From positions 1 through 33,408 of the forward strand of contig CANQMS010000020.1 of NCBI GenBank assembly GCA_947624995.1: DNA of 33,408 nucleotides, given 5' to 3'. Below are positions 14,279-21,384 of this stretch, in pieces; position 1 is the first letter of the stretch, and every line of letters begins with the position of its first letter. A model generated the notes under the pieces. The model had not been told where the DNA came from. It made no database searches and was given only the letters and a program-made list of their open reading frames with translations. The stretch is from an uncultured Clostridia bacterium (GTDB lineage Bacteria; Bacillota; Clostridia; Oscillospirales; CAG-272). The position numbers and the translations under genes are program-made.

Positions 14279-14785
14279 ATGAATGAAAACGTCGTAAACG
14301 CCGTTATCGAGATCCCGTTCGGTTCCAGAAACAAATACGAGCTTGACGAAAAAACGGGGCGCATCCACCTTGACCGCGTGCTGTACTCCGCCATGTCATA
14401 CCCCGCCGAATACGGCATAATCGAGCACACGATAGCGCCGGACGGCGACCCGCTCGACATCCTCGTCATCGGCACGGAGCGCACGTTCCCCGGCTGCATC
14501 GTACCGGCGCGCGTGCTCGGCTACCTTAATATGAACGACAACGGGAAGACGGACTACAAGCTCATCTCCGTCGTCGACTGTGACCCGCGGTACAGCCAGG
14601 TACACGAGCTCTCCGACCTCTCGGAGTTCATCCTGCGCGAGATCGAGAACTTTTTCCAGAATTATAAAGTGCTCGAGGGCGGGACCGTCATCGTCGGTCA
14701 CTACCACCGCCGCGAGCGCGCGATCCAGATAATAAAGGAATGCCGCGAGCGCTACGACAACTCCGTGCTCGAGGTGGAGGAATAA
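14279..14785 (+). CDS. ppa: Inorganic pyrophosphatase (family I)
   Basis: 168 residues. It hydrolyses pyrophosphate to two phosphates in the cytoplasm, pulling biosynthetic reactions forward. The family I signature DGDPLDILV is at residues 55-63 with its metal-binding aspartates; IEIPFGSRNKYE, YPAEYGIIE and the C-terminal YKVLEGG are also typical. AAGGAAGG lies upstream of the ATG. Full length, with a strong terminator 16 bases downstream. Confidence 0.97.
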   Translation: MNENVVNAVIEIPFGSRNKYELDEKTGRIHLDRVLYSAMSYPAEYGIIEHTIAPDGDPLDILVIGTERTFPGCIVPARVLGYLNMNDNGKTDYKLISVVDCDPRYSQVHELSDLSEFILREIENFFQNYKVLEGGTVIVGHYHRRERAIQIIKECRERYDNSVLEVEE

Positions 14786-14800
14786 AGCAAAATTAAAACA

Positions 14801-14846
14801 GCGCGGGGGCGGTCTTTTCTCCGAAAGCCGCCCCCGCGCCGTTTTT
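14801..14846 (+). terminator. Terminator between convergent ppa and XRE genes
   Basis: A perfect 12-base-pair stem GCGCGGGGGCGG / CCGCCCCCGCGC (14801-14812 and 14828-14839) is followed by CGTTTTT. The T-run overlaps the stop codon of the opposing gene (14845-14847), so the two transcripts meet here. Confidence 0.92.
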
Positions 14847-15843
14847 ACGCATCGAAATACTCGATCATGTCGGGGTCATGGCGATAATATGTCAACTCGT
14901 CACCGCAGTTTGAAACCGTGATGCGGTCGTCGGTGAATCTCAGCACGCGCTCAAATTTACTGTCGCCCGAAAAATCAATGCCGTTTTCAAAGCTCGGCAG
15001 CCGCAGCGGCGGCAGCTCGTCGTTCAGTCTCGAAAAGGACTCGGCGAATTTGTCGCTGTTGTCGTCCCAGTTCCGGATCCTGTACTGCTGCCTTCCAGTA
15101 CAGCTGCCGAGCTCTATCGGAACGACCTCGACAAATCCGCAGTAAATATTTTCGTGGTTCCACGGCACCATATGGAAAAAATGATCCACCCCGCCGACGT
15201 ATACCGTTGCAAAGATGATCCCCTCCCGGCAGTAGTATCTTGTCCCGCGCCGCCACGACGAAAGGCACGTCCTGAACCCCGCCTCGCTCACGGTCGGCAG
15301 GACCGCCTTGCCGCGGCTGACAAAAAATGTTTCCTTGCGCTGCATCCCGTCGAGCACCGAGCGGTCAAAACTCTCCCCGAGCGCCTCCGACAGGGACGAG
15401 TTCGCCTCGACCCTCCCGCCGTCGTCCGAATACGCGTACAGCGCGCGCTTTTTGCCGACGTCAAAGCTGACGATACCGCGCAGCCGCTTGTTTTTCTCAA
15501 ATCCGACGTAAAGGCGCGACGTGAGGATATTCCCGTCCGCGTCCTGTTCATACGTTATCGCGACCCTCTCCGTTTCGACGGCGACGAGGTCGCGCTTTTT
15601 GTATACGCCGCACGCAAAGCGGTCAAATTCGCTGTCAAACGTCGATATCCCGTCCGATATGATCGAATCCGTCGTGACGCCGAACATGCGCGCCATCGCG
15701 ACGATTTTGGACAGCTCCGGCACGGCGAGTCCGAGCTCCCATTTTGACACGGTCTGCCGGGTCGTGTCGAATCTCTCGCCGAATTCCTCCTGTGAAAGCC
15801 CCGCCTGCGCGCGGAGCTCAAGTATGCGGTTCCCAAGCGTCAT
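14845..15843 (-). CDS. XRE-family transcriptional regulator with a large C-terminal domain
   Basis: 332 residues. Residues 4-60 are a classical helix-turn-helix (RILELRAQAGLSQEEFGERF, then TTRQTVSKWELGLAVPELSK). The remaining 270 residues are a mixed strand-rich domain that I do not recognise, with several aromatic patches (FFHMVPWNHENIY); it may sense a ligand. AAAGGAAG lies 7 bases before the ATG. It is transcribed alone from a promoter at 15886-15914. Targets are unknown. Confidence 0.88.
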   Translation of the reverse strand: MTLGNRILELRAQAGLSQEEFGERFDTTRQTVSKWELGLAVPELSKIVAMARMFGVTTDSIISDGISTFDSEFDRFACGVYKKRDLVAVETERVAITYEQDADGNILTSRLYVGFEKNKRLRGIVSFDVGKKRALYAYSDDGGRVEANSSLSEALGESFDRSVLDGMQRKETFFVSRGKAVLPTVSEAGFRTCLSSWRRGTRYYCREGIIFATVYVGGVDHFFHMVPWNHENIYCGFVEVVPIELGSCTGRQQYRIRNWDDNSDKFAESFSRLNDELPPLRLPSFENGIDFSGDSKFERVLRFTDDRITVSNCGDELTYYRHDPDMIEYFDA

Positions 15844-15885
15844 ATATTGTATCTTCCTTTTCTTATTCCTGCCGCGTCATGTATT

Positions 15886-15914
15886 ATGATACGATATTTC
15901 AGCGCCCTTGTCTA
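15886..15914 (-). promoter_or_regulatory. Promoter of the XRE regulator
   Basis: On the minus strand TAGACA (15914-15909) and TATCAT (15891-15886) are separated by 17 bases, about 43 bases before the start codon. The rest of 15915-16073 shows nothing I can support. Confidence 0.65.
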
Positions 15915-16073
15915 CCACCGATAAATGGAACTTTGTCGCGCATCAGTTGACAGACCTTAAAAACCGCTTTACACGGGCTTTGAAACAGAACGGTCCCGGG
16001 TGATTTTCGTGCAGTCTTACGTCCGTTGTTTGTATTATACATCTGCGCCGAGAATAGATCCTCCCCGTGTTTT

Positions 16074-17132
16074 TCAACTTACGGTTGCGCTGCCGGTCTT
16101 TTGCTTTATGAACGCTATCATCCTGTTATATGCATCTTTTGCAATTTCATCTGCTCTTTCATTTGCCACAAAGCAATGTGGCATCCGGATATTCGCCTCA
16201 GCGAGTGGATCTATGAGTTCGTGTTCTACGCCGGCATCTTCAAGCGCTGTGTCCATTTCACGCATATCAACATAATATTCACTTCCCAAGAGAACCGACG
16301 GGATATAATCTTCCGTGATCCACATCGTATTGTTGTACTTCTTGATCTCTTCCTTACTCAGAAAAATAGAACCTTTTACATAATTCCCGACCAGAATCTT
16401 TGTTCCGATTGAAAATTTATCATAAGCTAACGGCGCGTCGTCAATGACTAACGCTTTCACCTGTTCCGATCTCAAAGACGGATCTATGCCAAGCATCGCC
16501 GCATATTCGGGATTCGTTATCGCGCTTCCGATCTGACTTGTGATGATTGCCCCCGCGGAAGAACCCATAATAACGATCTGATCCATATCCAGATGGTATT
16601 CTTCCGCATGATCCATTAGAAACAGAAAAGCCTCATTAGCCTGTATGACCGGAGTCGGAAAGTGGTATTCAGGTACTAATGCATAGTCGATATTCACAAG
16701 GTTGAATCCCTCTCTGCAAATATCGTCGAGCAGCGCGGTTGCGTCTGTCTCTGCCAAAGGATCGCCGTCACACTTACTGCCGCCGAAAAAACCGCCTCCG
16801 TGAAAATAAATTATAGTCGATCGCCGCACGTCAACATTCCCGTCGGGATAAGTTATGTCCAAAAAGCTGTTCGGATAATTATCCGAATAACGTATCTCTG
16901 TTATAATAAACTGTCCGTTGTCCTTTGTTGTCTGCACAGAATCATGCAAAGGTTCATACAAATTTTTCGTATTGACAATTCCTTGTGACGCATTTTGAAT
17001 TGCTCCTACAATGATCTGCGTATGCGTCATAAGCAGGAAAAATATCCCGATCGCAAGAACAACGATCACGATAAGCGCGATCAGCAGTCCCTTGGGAAGC
17101 CTGTGTTTCTTATTTACCTTCACCGTATTCAT
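16074..17132 (-). CDS. Membrane-anchored alpha/beta hydrolase, HSL-like
   Basis: 352 residues. Residues 13-35 form an N-terminal membrane anchor (LPKGLLIALIVIVVLAIGIF) after a basic stretch, so the enzyme faces outward. The catalytic domain shows the hormone-sensitive-lipase oxyanion motif HGGGFFGG, the nucleophile GSSAG, and an acidic residue and late histidine (MPHCF near residue 325) to complete the triad. It is probably an esterase or deacetylase; the substrate is unknown. It overlaps the upstream hydrolase by ATGA (17129-17132). GC is lower than in the core, like the rest of 16.0-18.7 kb. Confidence 0.9.
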   Translation of the reverse strand: MNTVKVNKKHRLPKGLLIALIVIVVLAIGIFFLLMTHTQIIVGAIQNASQGIVNTKNLYEPLHDSVQTTKDNGQFIITEIRYSDNYPNSFLDITYPDGNVDVRRSTIIYFHGGGFFGGSKCDGDPLAETDATALLDDICREGFNLVNIDYALVPEYHFPTPVIQANEAFLFLMDHAEEYHLDMDQIVIMGSSAGAIITSQIGSAITNPEYAAMLGIDPSLRSEQVKALVIDDAPLAYDKFSIGTKILVGNYVKGSIFLSKEEIKKYNNTMWITEDYIPSVLLGSEYYVDMREMDTALEDAGVEHELIDPLAEANIRMPHCFVANERADEIAKDAYNRMIAFIKQKTGSATVS

Positions 17133-18082
17133 TTATTTTTCTCCACATCCGTCCAATTTGAATTATTAAGAATTTCCGCATCGTCCCCTGCGAATACCTT
17201 GGCGGCTTCTTCGTCGCCCGTCAGTTGATAGAGCATCCATGCGGTCATATAGCCGTCGCTGCGGGCAAGCATATCTTCATGTTCCGCTCCCGCCGCTCTT
17301 CCACGGACTTTGAAATAATCGTCGGAGATCAGATCGTAGTTTTCAATCAACGAAGACAGCGGCGCAACTCCGGCATATTCTTTGCTCGGGTCCTCGGCTC
17401 CGTTATCATCGGATTTTCCAGTTCCAGCCGCCATAAAATACGGAATATGTACTTTCGACACTTCGTAATACCACCCCATATTCCCCGCGAGTAATGGGTA
17501 TGCAGCGCTTCCCGTAAACATCGCTTTGTAAACATTTCCGTTCTCATATTCAGTCACAGCGGCTATCGCGCCCGCGCCCCCCTGTGAGAAGCCCACAATG
17601 CCGATATTTTGGGCGTCAAGCTTGCCGTAGAGGATATGATCCTCCGGCAGACGGATCACATAGTCAAGTGTGATCGAAGTCGTCTCCCCCGTGCCTGTTT
17701 GAGGGTCTTCGTTTCCGACGACCACAAAACCCCACGAGGCAAGGCGTCCAAACCACGCCTCATATTTATAAGCCGGCGTCCCGCTGGCATTGACGGCGAT
17801 AATAACCGGGTATTGCTTATCCGCCGTTTCAAGTTCGACAGGATACCAGAAACGGTATTTTTGGATCGCCGTGTTTTCCGACGGAAAATCTTTGTTAGTT
17901 ACTTCATACGGACCGAGCTGAGAAAACTTCTGCTCCAACGGAGCGGAGGATATAAAATCCTTGTAATAATCAGGCTCTACCGAGGATTTTTTCGAGTCAC
18001 TCAGCCCTTTGAATATGAGAACTGCCGCTGCAATAATAATCACTAATAGGACAGCTCCAAGTATTTTTATCATTTTTTTCAT
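17129..18082 (-). CDS. Membrane-anchored alpha/beta hydrolase
   Basis: 317 residues from the ATG at 18082, which has a perfect AAGGAGG 5 bases upstream; a longer frame to 18121 is rejected. Residues 4-23 are a membrane anchor (ILGAVLLVIIIAAAVLIFKG). The external domain has the nucleophile elbow GFSQGG and an oxyanion-type loop around VNASGTP, similar to the dienelactone-hydrolase or PET-hydrolase-like branch. The late histidine is in AEHEDM. It is the first gene of a two-gene unit with the HSL-like hydrolase, divergent from a TetR regulator that probably controls both. Confidence 0.9.
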   Translation of the reverse strand: MKKMIKILGAVLLVIIIAAAVLIFKGLSDSKKSSVEPDYYKDFISSAPLEQKFSQLGPYEVTNKDFPSENTAIQKYRFWYPVELETADKQYPVIIAVNASGTPAYKYEAWFGRLASWGFVVVGNEDPQTGTGETTSITLDYVIRLPEDHILYGKLDAQNIGIVGFSQGGAGAIAAVTEYENGNVYKAMFTGSAAYPLLAGNMGWYYEVSKVHIPYFMAAGTGKSDDNGAEDPSKEYAGVAPLSSLIENYDLISDDYFKVRGRAAGAEHEDMLARSDGYMTAWMLYQLTGDEEAAKVFAGDDAEILNNSNWTDVEKNK

Positions 18083-18108
18083 ATGCACCTCCTTGACAAT
18101 GCGTTGAT

Positions 18109-18168
18109 GCAAGTGTATCATATAATCGTCGATGAAACAAGTGTTTCGTTGAAAATGATACAGCTTGC
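18109..18168. promoter_or_regulatory. Nested inverted repeats between TetR and hydrolase genes
   Basis: Outer arms GCAAGTGTATCAT (18109-18121) and ATGATACAGCTTGC (18155-18168) are complementary except for one extra base. Between them lies GAAACA-AG-TGTTTC (18134-18147), an exact palindrome. TATAAT at 18121-18126 abuts the left arm. This is the expected operator of the divergent TetR regulator. Confidence 0.75.
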
Positions 18169-18186
18169 GGAGGTTTGTATCGGCTC

Positions 18187-18696
18187 ATGAACATGAACAA
18201 CAAGCAAAAGAATACATACGTAAAGCGCCAAATTACAAACGCCCTGTTAGAGCTTTTGAAAGAGAAATCTATCGCTGATATCTCGATAACCGAACTGACG
18301 CAAAAAGCGCAGATCGGCAGAGTTTCATTTTACCGTAATTTTCAAACAAAAGAGGATATTCTGCGGGAGGAATCCGATCGGCTCATTAAAGAATGGGGAA
18401 CGCTCTACGAAACGAATCCCGAATCCGCGCCGGAAACGCTTTTCCCATCCTTGTTTGATTTTTACAGGGAACACAAAGAGTTTTACACCATTCTTTATCA
18501 AGCAGGAATGACCTCGATTATGCAGGAAACGATTCTTAACGCTATTCAAATAACCCCTGAAATGGCAAACATTGAGGCATATATGAAATCGTTTTGGGCA
18601 TATGGAATATATGGCTGGATGGTTGAATGGATAAAACGAGGAATGCCGGAGTCCGGCAGAGAACTGCTCCGTTTTTTCACCATTGCAAAAAGATAA
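18187..18696 (+). CDS. TetR/AcrR-family regulator
   Basis: 169 residues from ATG 18187; GGAGGT is 12 bases upstream. A TTG at 18175 and an ATG at 18193 are alternatives. The N-terminal helix-turn-helix reads ITNALLELLKEKSIADISIT, then LTQKAQIGRVSFYRNFQTKE, typical of TetR. The C-terminal helical ligand domain (residues 70-165) has the FYREHKEFYTILYQAG pattern of the TetR_C_8-like group. It lies divergent from the hydrolase pair with palindromes between them, so it is likely their repressor. The gene is AT-richer than the core, consistent with transfer as a unit. Confidence 0.92.
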   Translation: MNMNNKQKNTYVKRQITNALLELLKEKSIADISITELTQKAQIGRVSFYRNFQTKEDILREESDRLIKEWGTLYETNPESAPETLFPSLFDFYREHKEFYTILYQAGMTSIMQETILNAIQITPEMANIEAYMKSFWAYGIYGWMVEWIKRGMPESGRELLRFFTIAKR

Positions 18697-18734
18697 TAAA
18701 ACATGAGTTTTGAATAGTGTATTCGTGTGCTTTT

Positions 18735-18771
18735 AAGCAGTAAGTCTTTCCAAAAGATTTGCTGCTTTTTT
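18735..18771 (+). terminator. Terminator of the TetR gene
   Basis: AAGCAGTAAGTCTTT (18735-18749) pairs with AAAAGATTTGCTGCTT (18752-18767), with G-U pairs, and is followed by six T. It lies 40 bases after the stop. Confidence 0.75.
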
Positions 18772-18894
18772 GTTTCTACGGTTGCCGGAATCGTCCAGCC
18801 GGTGTTTTTTGCGAACGGGATCAGATGATACATATGTTTGCAGCATTTGCCTTTGCGAGGCGCACGATTTAAGAAAACCTTAAACTTTGTACAC

Positions 18895-18923
18895 TTGAAT
18901 CTTAAAAATCGCGCCGGTATAAT
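18895..18923 (+). promoter_or_regulatory. Promoter with direct CTTAA repeats
   Basis: TTGAAT (18895-18900) and TATAAT (18918-18923) are 17 bases apart. Upstream and within lie TTAAG, CCTTAAAC and TCTTAAAA (18869-18908) in the same orientation at short spacing, the layout of OmpR-type response-regulator half-sites. No two-component genes are in the window. Confidence 0.65.
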
Positions 18924-18956
18924 CAAAACCGTAAAACAAACGGAGGTAATGCCGAC

Positions 18957-19361
18957 ATGAAAAAACTGTTGATCCCCGCGGCATTGCTGCTCGTCGGCGG
19001 GATAACGCCGTTTCTCATCTACTTCTCCCGCGGTGCCTGTATACGCGGCGCGGAGCGCAAGGGCGGGACGGACGAGCTTTGCATCATCTGCGGGATGCCC
19101 GGGCAGAAAGACGCCGCCGTCGGGACGCTGCGACGTGAGAAATTTCCCCGGGGGAGCGAAGTCTCGGCGGTATTGCGGGTTCAATACCGCGACGGCAACC
19201 GCTTTATCTGGGCGGAAGAAAAGTCCGTGGCACTTGATGACGAGCTTGCCGTCACATCCATCCGCGCGCACAACATCATGTACGCCGAGCTTACGGTTAC
19301 GGTCACCGGTGACGACGGCAGCGTCGAAACATATACGTTTGAAGAAAGGCGGGCGGCGTGA
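18957..19361 (+). CDS. Membrane-anchored protein of unknown function
   Basis: 134 residues. Residues 3-22 (KLLIPAALLLVGGITPFLIY) are an N-terminal anchor or signal, followed by an external domain with a CIIC pair at 42-45 and strands ending in TVTVTGDDGSVETYTFEE, which suggests a beta-sandwich. No lipoprotein box is seen. GGAGGT lies 9 bases before the ATG. Three bases separate it from a truncated ABC-permease gene, so it was probably part of an efflux or export operon that has been lost. The family is not recognised. Confidence 0.7.
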   Translation: MKKLLIPAALLLVGGITPFLIYFSRGACIRGAERKGGTDELCIICGMPGQKDAAVGTLRREKFPRGSEVSAVLRVQYRDGNRFIWAEEKSVALDDELAVTSIRAHNIMYAELTVTVTGDDGSVETYTFEERRAA

Positions 19362-19364
19362 ATT

Positions 19365-19781
19365 ATGTTGAGGCTCGTTTTCTGCGCGCTCGGCAACTCG
19401 GTGCGCAGCAAAAAATTTCTCACCGCCGTCATTTTTTCGGCGGTCGCGGCGATGCTCTTCTGCGTCAACGTCACGGTCGGCTACGGTGAGAACAGATATC
19501 ACTCGATGAAGAACGGCAACAACTATACTGCCCTGACTGTCTCGGACCTTGACGGGAACGCCGCCGGCACGGACATGATCCCGTATCTCCGTGAAAAGCT
19601 GTCGCTCGATATCGGCGCGGCGCTCTACGTCACGGGACTTGAGGACGGGTCGCTGCCCTCGCCGCGTCCGAATCGCAGACGGCGTGATCGTGTAGGGGAG
19701 CATGTTTTATTCGGGAGAAGGAGCTTTCGGGAAAGCTCCTTCTCCCGGACCCTTATCCGCAAAGCTTTTCATACCGAATAA
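19365..19781 (+). pseudogene. Truncated ABC transporter permease (FtsX/MacB-like)
   Basis: The first 95 residues look genuine: a transmembrane helix FLTAVIFSAVAAMLFCVNVT after a basic stretch (LGNSVRSKK) and the start of an extracellular domain (NYTALTVSDLDGN, MIPYLREKLSLDIG), the layout of MacB/FtsX-type permeases. After about position 19655 the frame becomes arginine-rich nonsense (PRPNRRRRD) and runs through a palindrome to a stop at 19779-19781. A complete protein would need three more membrane helices and several hundred residues. The gene is therefore a 5' remnant; the family call is inferred from topology only. Confidence 0.6.
19712..19747. repeat. Perfect 17-base-pair hairpin
   Basis: CGGGAGAAGGAGCTTTC (19712-19728) and its exact reverse complement (19731-19747) flank GG. 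The right flank (GGACCCTTATCCGCAAAGCT, then TTTC) resembles that of the palindrome at 12984-13015. A second hairpin GCGTCCG/CGGGCGC with TTTTTCTTTT (19783-19807) follows and is a likely terminator. The region 19808-19870 shows nothing else. Confidence 0.75.
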
Positions 19782-19870
19782 GGCGTCCGATGCGGGCGCT
19801 TTTTCTTTTGTTTGTACTTGTTCAATAAGAACTTTTCCTTCTTCGAGCGGGAGTTTCAGCGTTTATAATC

Positions 19871-19899
19871 TTGACACCCGGCGCAGGGGAGAATATAAT
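19871..19899 (+). promoter_or_regulatory. Consensus promoter of the Mrp-type operon
   Basis: TTGACA (19871-19876) and TATAAT (19894-19899) are separated by exactly 17 bases, a perfect consensus. The start near 19906 leaves a 33-base leader to the proposed ATT start at 19939. Confidence 0.92.
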
Positions 19900-19938
19900 C
19901 TATAAATATGAAGAAACGCGCGGCGGAGGTGGCGAGCT

Positions 19939-20415
19939 ATTTTTATTCTTCTGTTTATATTCTGGATAATTCTTTCCGGCAAAATAACGCTTGAGATCGC
20001 GCTGTTCGGTCTTGTCTCATCGGCGGCGGTGTGGCTGTTTCTCTGCCGTCTCCTCGGCTGGGACCCGCGCCGCGAGCTCCGGTTTTACCGCCTTATTCCG
20101 CATATGCTTGCCTACGGCGCCGTGCTGATTGTCGAAATAATCAAGTCAAACCTTGCCGTTCTGCCCTATACTGTCGGCGAGCGCCGCCCGGAAGGGGTGA
20201 CCGTCGAATTCGATTCGCCGCTCACCTCACCGACCGCGAACGCGGTCCTTGCAAACTCGATAACGATGACGCCCGGGACTATCACCGTCGCCGTCGACGG
20301 CAGCCGCCTCACCGTTCACTGTCTCGCCCCCGCATTTGCGGAGGGGCTCGGGAGCTCCGTTTTTGTGCGGCGGCTTTTGAAAATGGAAAAAATACTGAAG
20401 GGGGAAAAATCATGA
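19939..20415 (+). CDS. mrpE: Mrp antiporter subunit E, with a non-standard start
   Basis: 158 residues if translation begins at ATT 19939. MrpE (MbhA in the hydrogenase) is a small membrane subunit of the Na+/H+ antiporter. The protein has three helices (FILLFIFWIILSG, then TLEIALFGLVSSAAVWLFLC, then MLAYGAVLIVEIIKSNLAVL) and the typical C-terminal domain ANSITMTPGTITVAVDG. No ATG, GTG or TTG exists in frame upstream of GTG 20029, which would delete both N-terminal helices. GGAGGT lies 8 bases before ATT 19939. The alternative is ATG 19908 with a one-base frameshift, giving a natural MKKR- start. The gene call is firm; the start is not. Confidence 0.85.
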   Translation: MFILLFIFWIILSGKITLEIALFGLVSSAAVWLFLCRLLGWDPRRELRFYRLIPHMLAYGAVLIVEIIKSNLAVLPYTVGERRPEGVTVEFDSPLTSPTANAVLANSITMTPGTITVAVDGSRLTVHCLAPAFAEGLGSSVFVRRLLKMEKILKGEKS

Positions 20416-20699
20416 CGCCCGATCTCGCATACGGATATCTTTTCCGCACGGTGCTGCTCTTTTTGTGCCTTTACGCGCTCTTCGGCATCGTCCGCGCCGT
20501 GCGCGGTCCCGAGCTCTGTGACCGGGTCCTCGGCGTCAACATGGTCGGCTCCGCCGTCATCGCCGCGATACTCACGCTGACTGCCGTGCTCGGCGAGGGC
20601 TATCTTGCCGACGTCGCCGTCGTTTACGCCGCCGTAAATTTCGTTTCCGTCGTTATCCTCAACAGGGTATACGTCGGTGGGCGCGGAGGCAGAAAATGA
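20412..20699 (+). CDS. mrpF: Mrp antiporter subunit F
   Basis: 95 residues with three helices and the family core IVRAVRGPELCDRVLGVNMV (residues 27-46), followed by LADVAVVYAAVNFVSVVIL. It corresponds to MrpF/MnhF and to MbhB, a small helper subunit of the antiporter membrane arm. It overlaps subunit E by ATGA and subunit G likewise, so the first genes are translationally chained. Confidence 0.93.
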   Translation: MTPDLAYGYLFRTVLLFLCLYALFGIVRAVRGPELCDRVLGVNMVGSAVIAAILTLTAVLGEGYLADVAVVYAAVNFVSVVILNRVYVGGRGGRK

Positions 20700-21034
20700 A
20701 AGACTGGATCTGCTTTTTCATAAGCGCTTTTTTCGCCGTGATCGGCATGACAGCGTTCCTGTTCGCCGCCGTCGGCGTTTTCCGCTTTGATCACGTGCTT
20801 TACCGTATGCACGCCTCCGCCCTCGCCGACACTGTCGGCGTCGCGTGCCTGACGCTCGCCGCCGTCGTCTACATCGGCGCGAACTTCGTCTCGCTCAAGG
20901 AGCTTGCCGTGCTTTTGCTGATGACGCTCTCGTCTCCCGTCAGCACACATCTGCTCGCGGAGATAGAGTACACGATGGGGAACTGCAAAAAGGAATCGCG
21001 CCGCATCGACGGTTTGGGAGGTGATGAAAAATGA
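20696..21034 (+). CDS. mrpG: Mrp antiporter subunit G
   Basis: 112 residues with three helices. The family motif FRFDHVLYRMHASALADTVG (residues 29-48) is intact, as is the proline in TLSSPVSTHLLAE. It corresponds to MrpG/MnhG and MbhC. ATGA overlaps link it to the genes on both sides. Confidence 0.94.
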   Translation: MKDWICFFISAFFAVIGMTAFLFAAVGVFRFDHVLYRMHASALADTVGVACLTLAAVVYIGANFVSLKELAVLLLMTLSSPVSTHLLAEIEYTMGNCKKESRRIDGLGGDEK

Positions 21035-21384
21035 CGCCCGAGCTCACCGAAGCTATCAAAATATCGCTGCTCGTGCTGCTCATCGTCGCCGCGGTCGCCG
21101 CAAGCGTGATGAAAAAGCTCGTCCCGGCGCTCATCGTCTTCACCTCGTTCTCCCTAATTATGGCGCTCGTCTGGATCCTGCTCGAATCCCCCGACCTCGC
21201 GATAACGGAGGCTGCCGTCGGCGCCGGCGTTTCCGGCGTGCTCTTCTATATGGCGCTGCGGCGCATGGAGCAGATGAAGCGGAGCTTCATCGAAAAGGAC
21301 GGCGCGGACGGTGACGGAAACGACGATGACGATAAACCCGACGAAACCGACGGGGGCGGTGAAAACGATGAAGATCAGAGATAA
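21031..21384 (+). CDS. MbhD-like subunit (DUF4040)
   Basis: 117 residues. Helices at residues 10-25, 30-50 and 60-78; the motif LESPDLAITEAAVGAGVSGV (residues 51-70) is the DUF4040/MbhD signature, which in classical Mrp is part of the C-terminal half of MrpA. Here it is a separate gene, as in archaeal Mbh. After residue 88 comes a strikingly acidic tail (DGDGNDDDDKPDETDGGGEN). The 3' end overlaps the next gene by 17 bases. Confidence 0.92.
   Translation: MTPELTEAIKISLLVLLIVAAVAASVMKKLVPALIVFTSFSLIMALVWILLESPDLAITEAAVGAGVSGVLFYMALRRMEQMKRSFIEKDGADGDGNDDDDKPDETDGGGENDEDQR

Noticed and set aside
13969-14499. A 176-codon minus-strand gene reaching into ppa
   Set aside because: Only the last 66 codons, with their own GGGGAG and ATG at 14169, look like protein; the remainder is antisense to ppa.
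18546-19703. A 385-codon minus-strand open frame
   Set aside because: It runs antisense across the end of the TetR gene, a terminator and the membrane-protein gene, has arginine-rich nonsense composition and no RBS.
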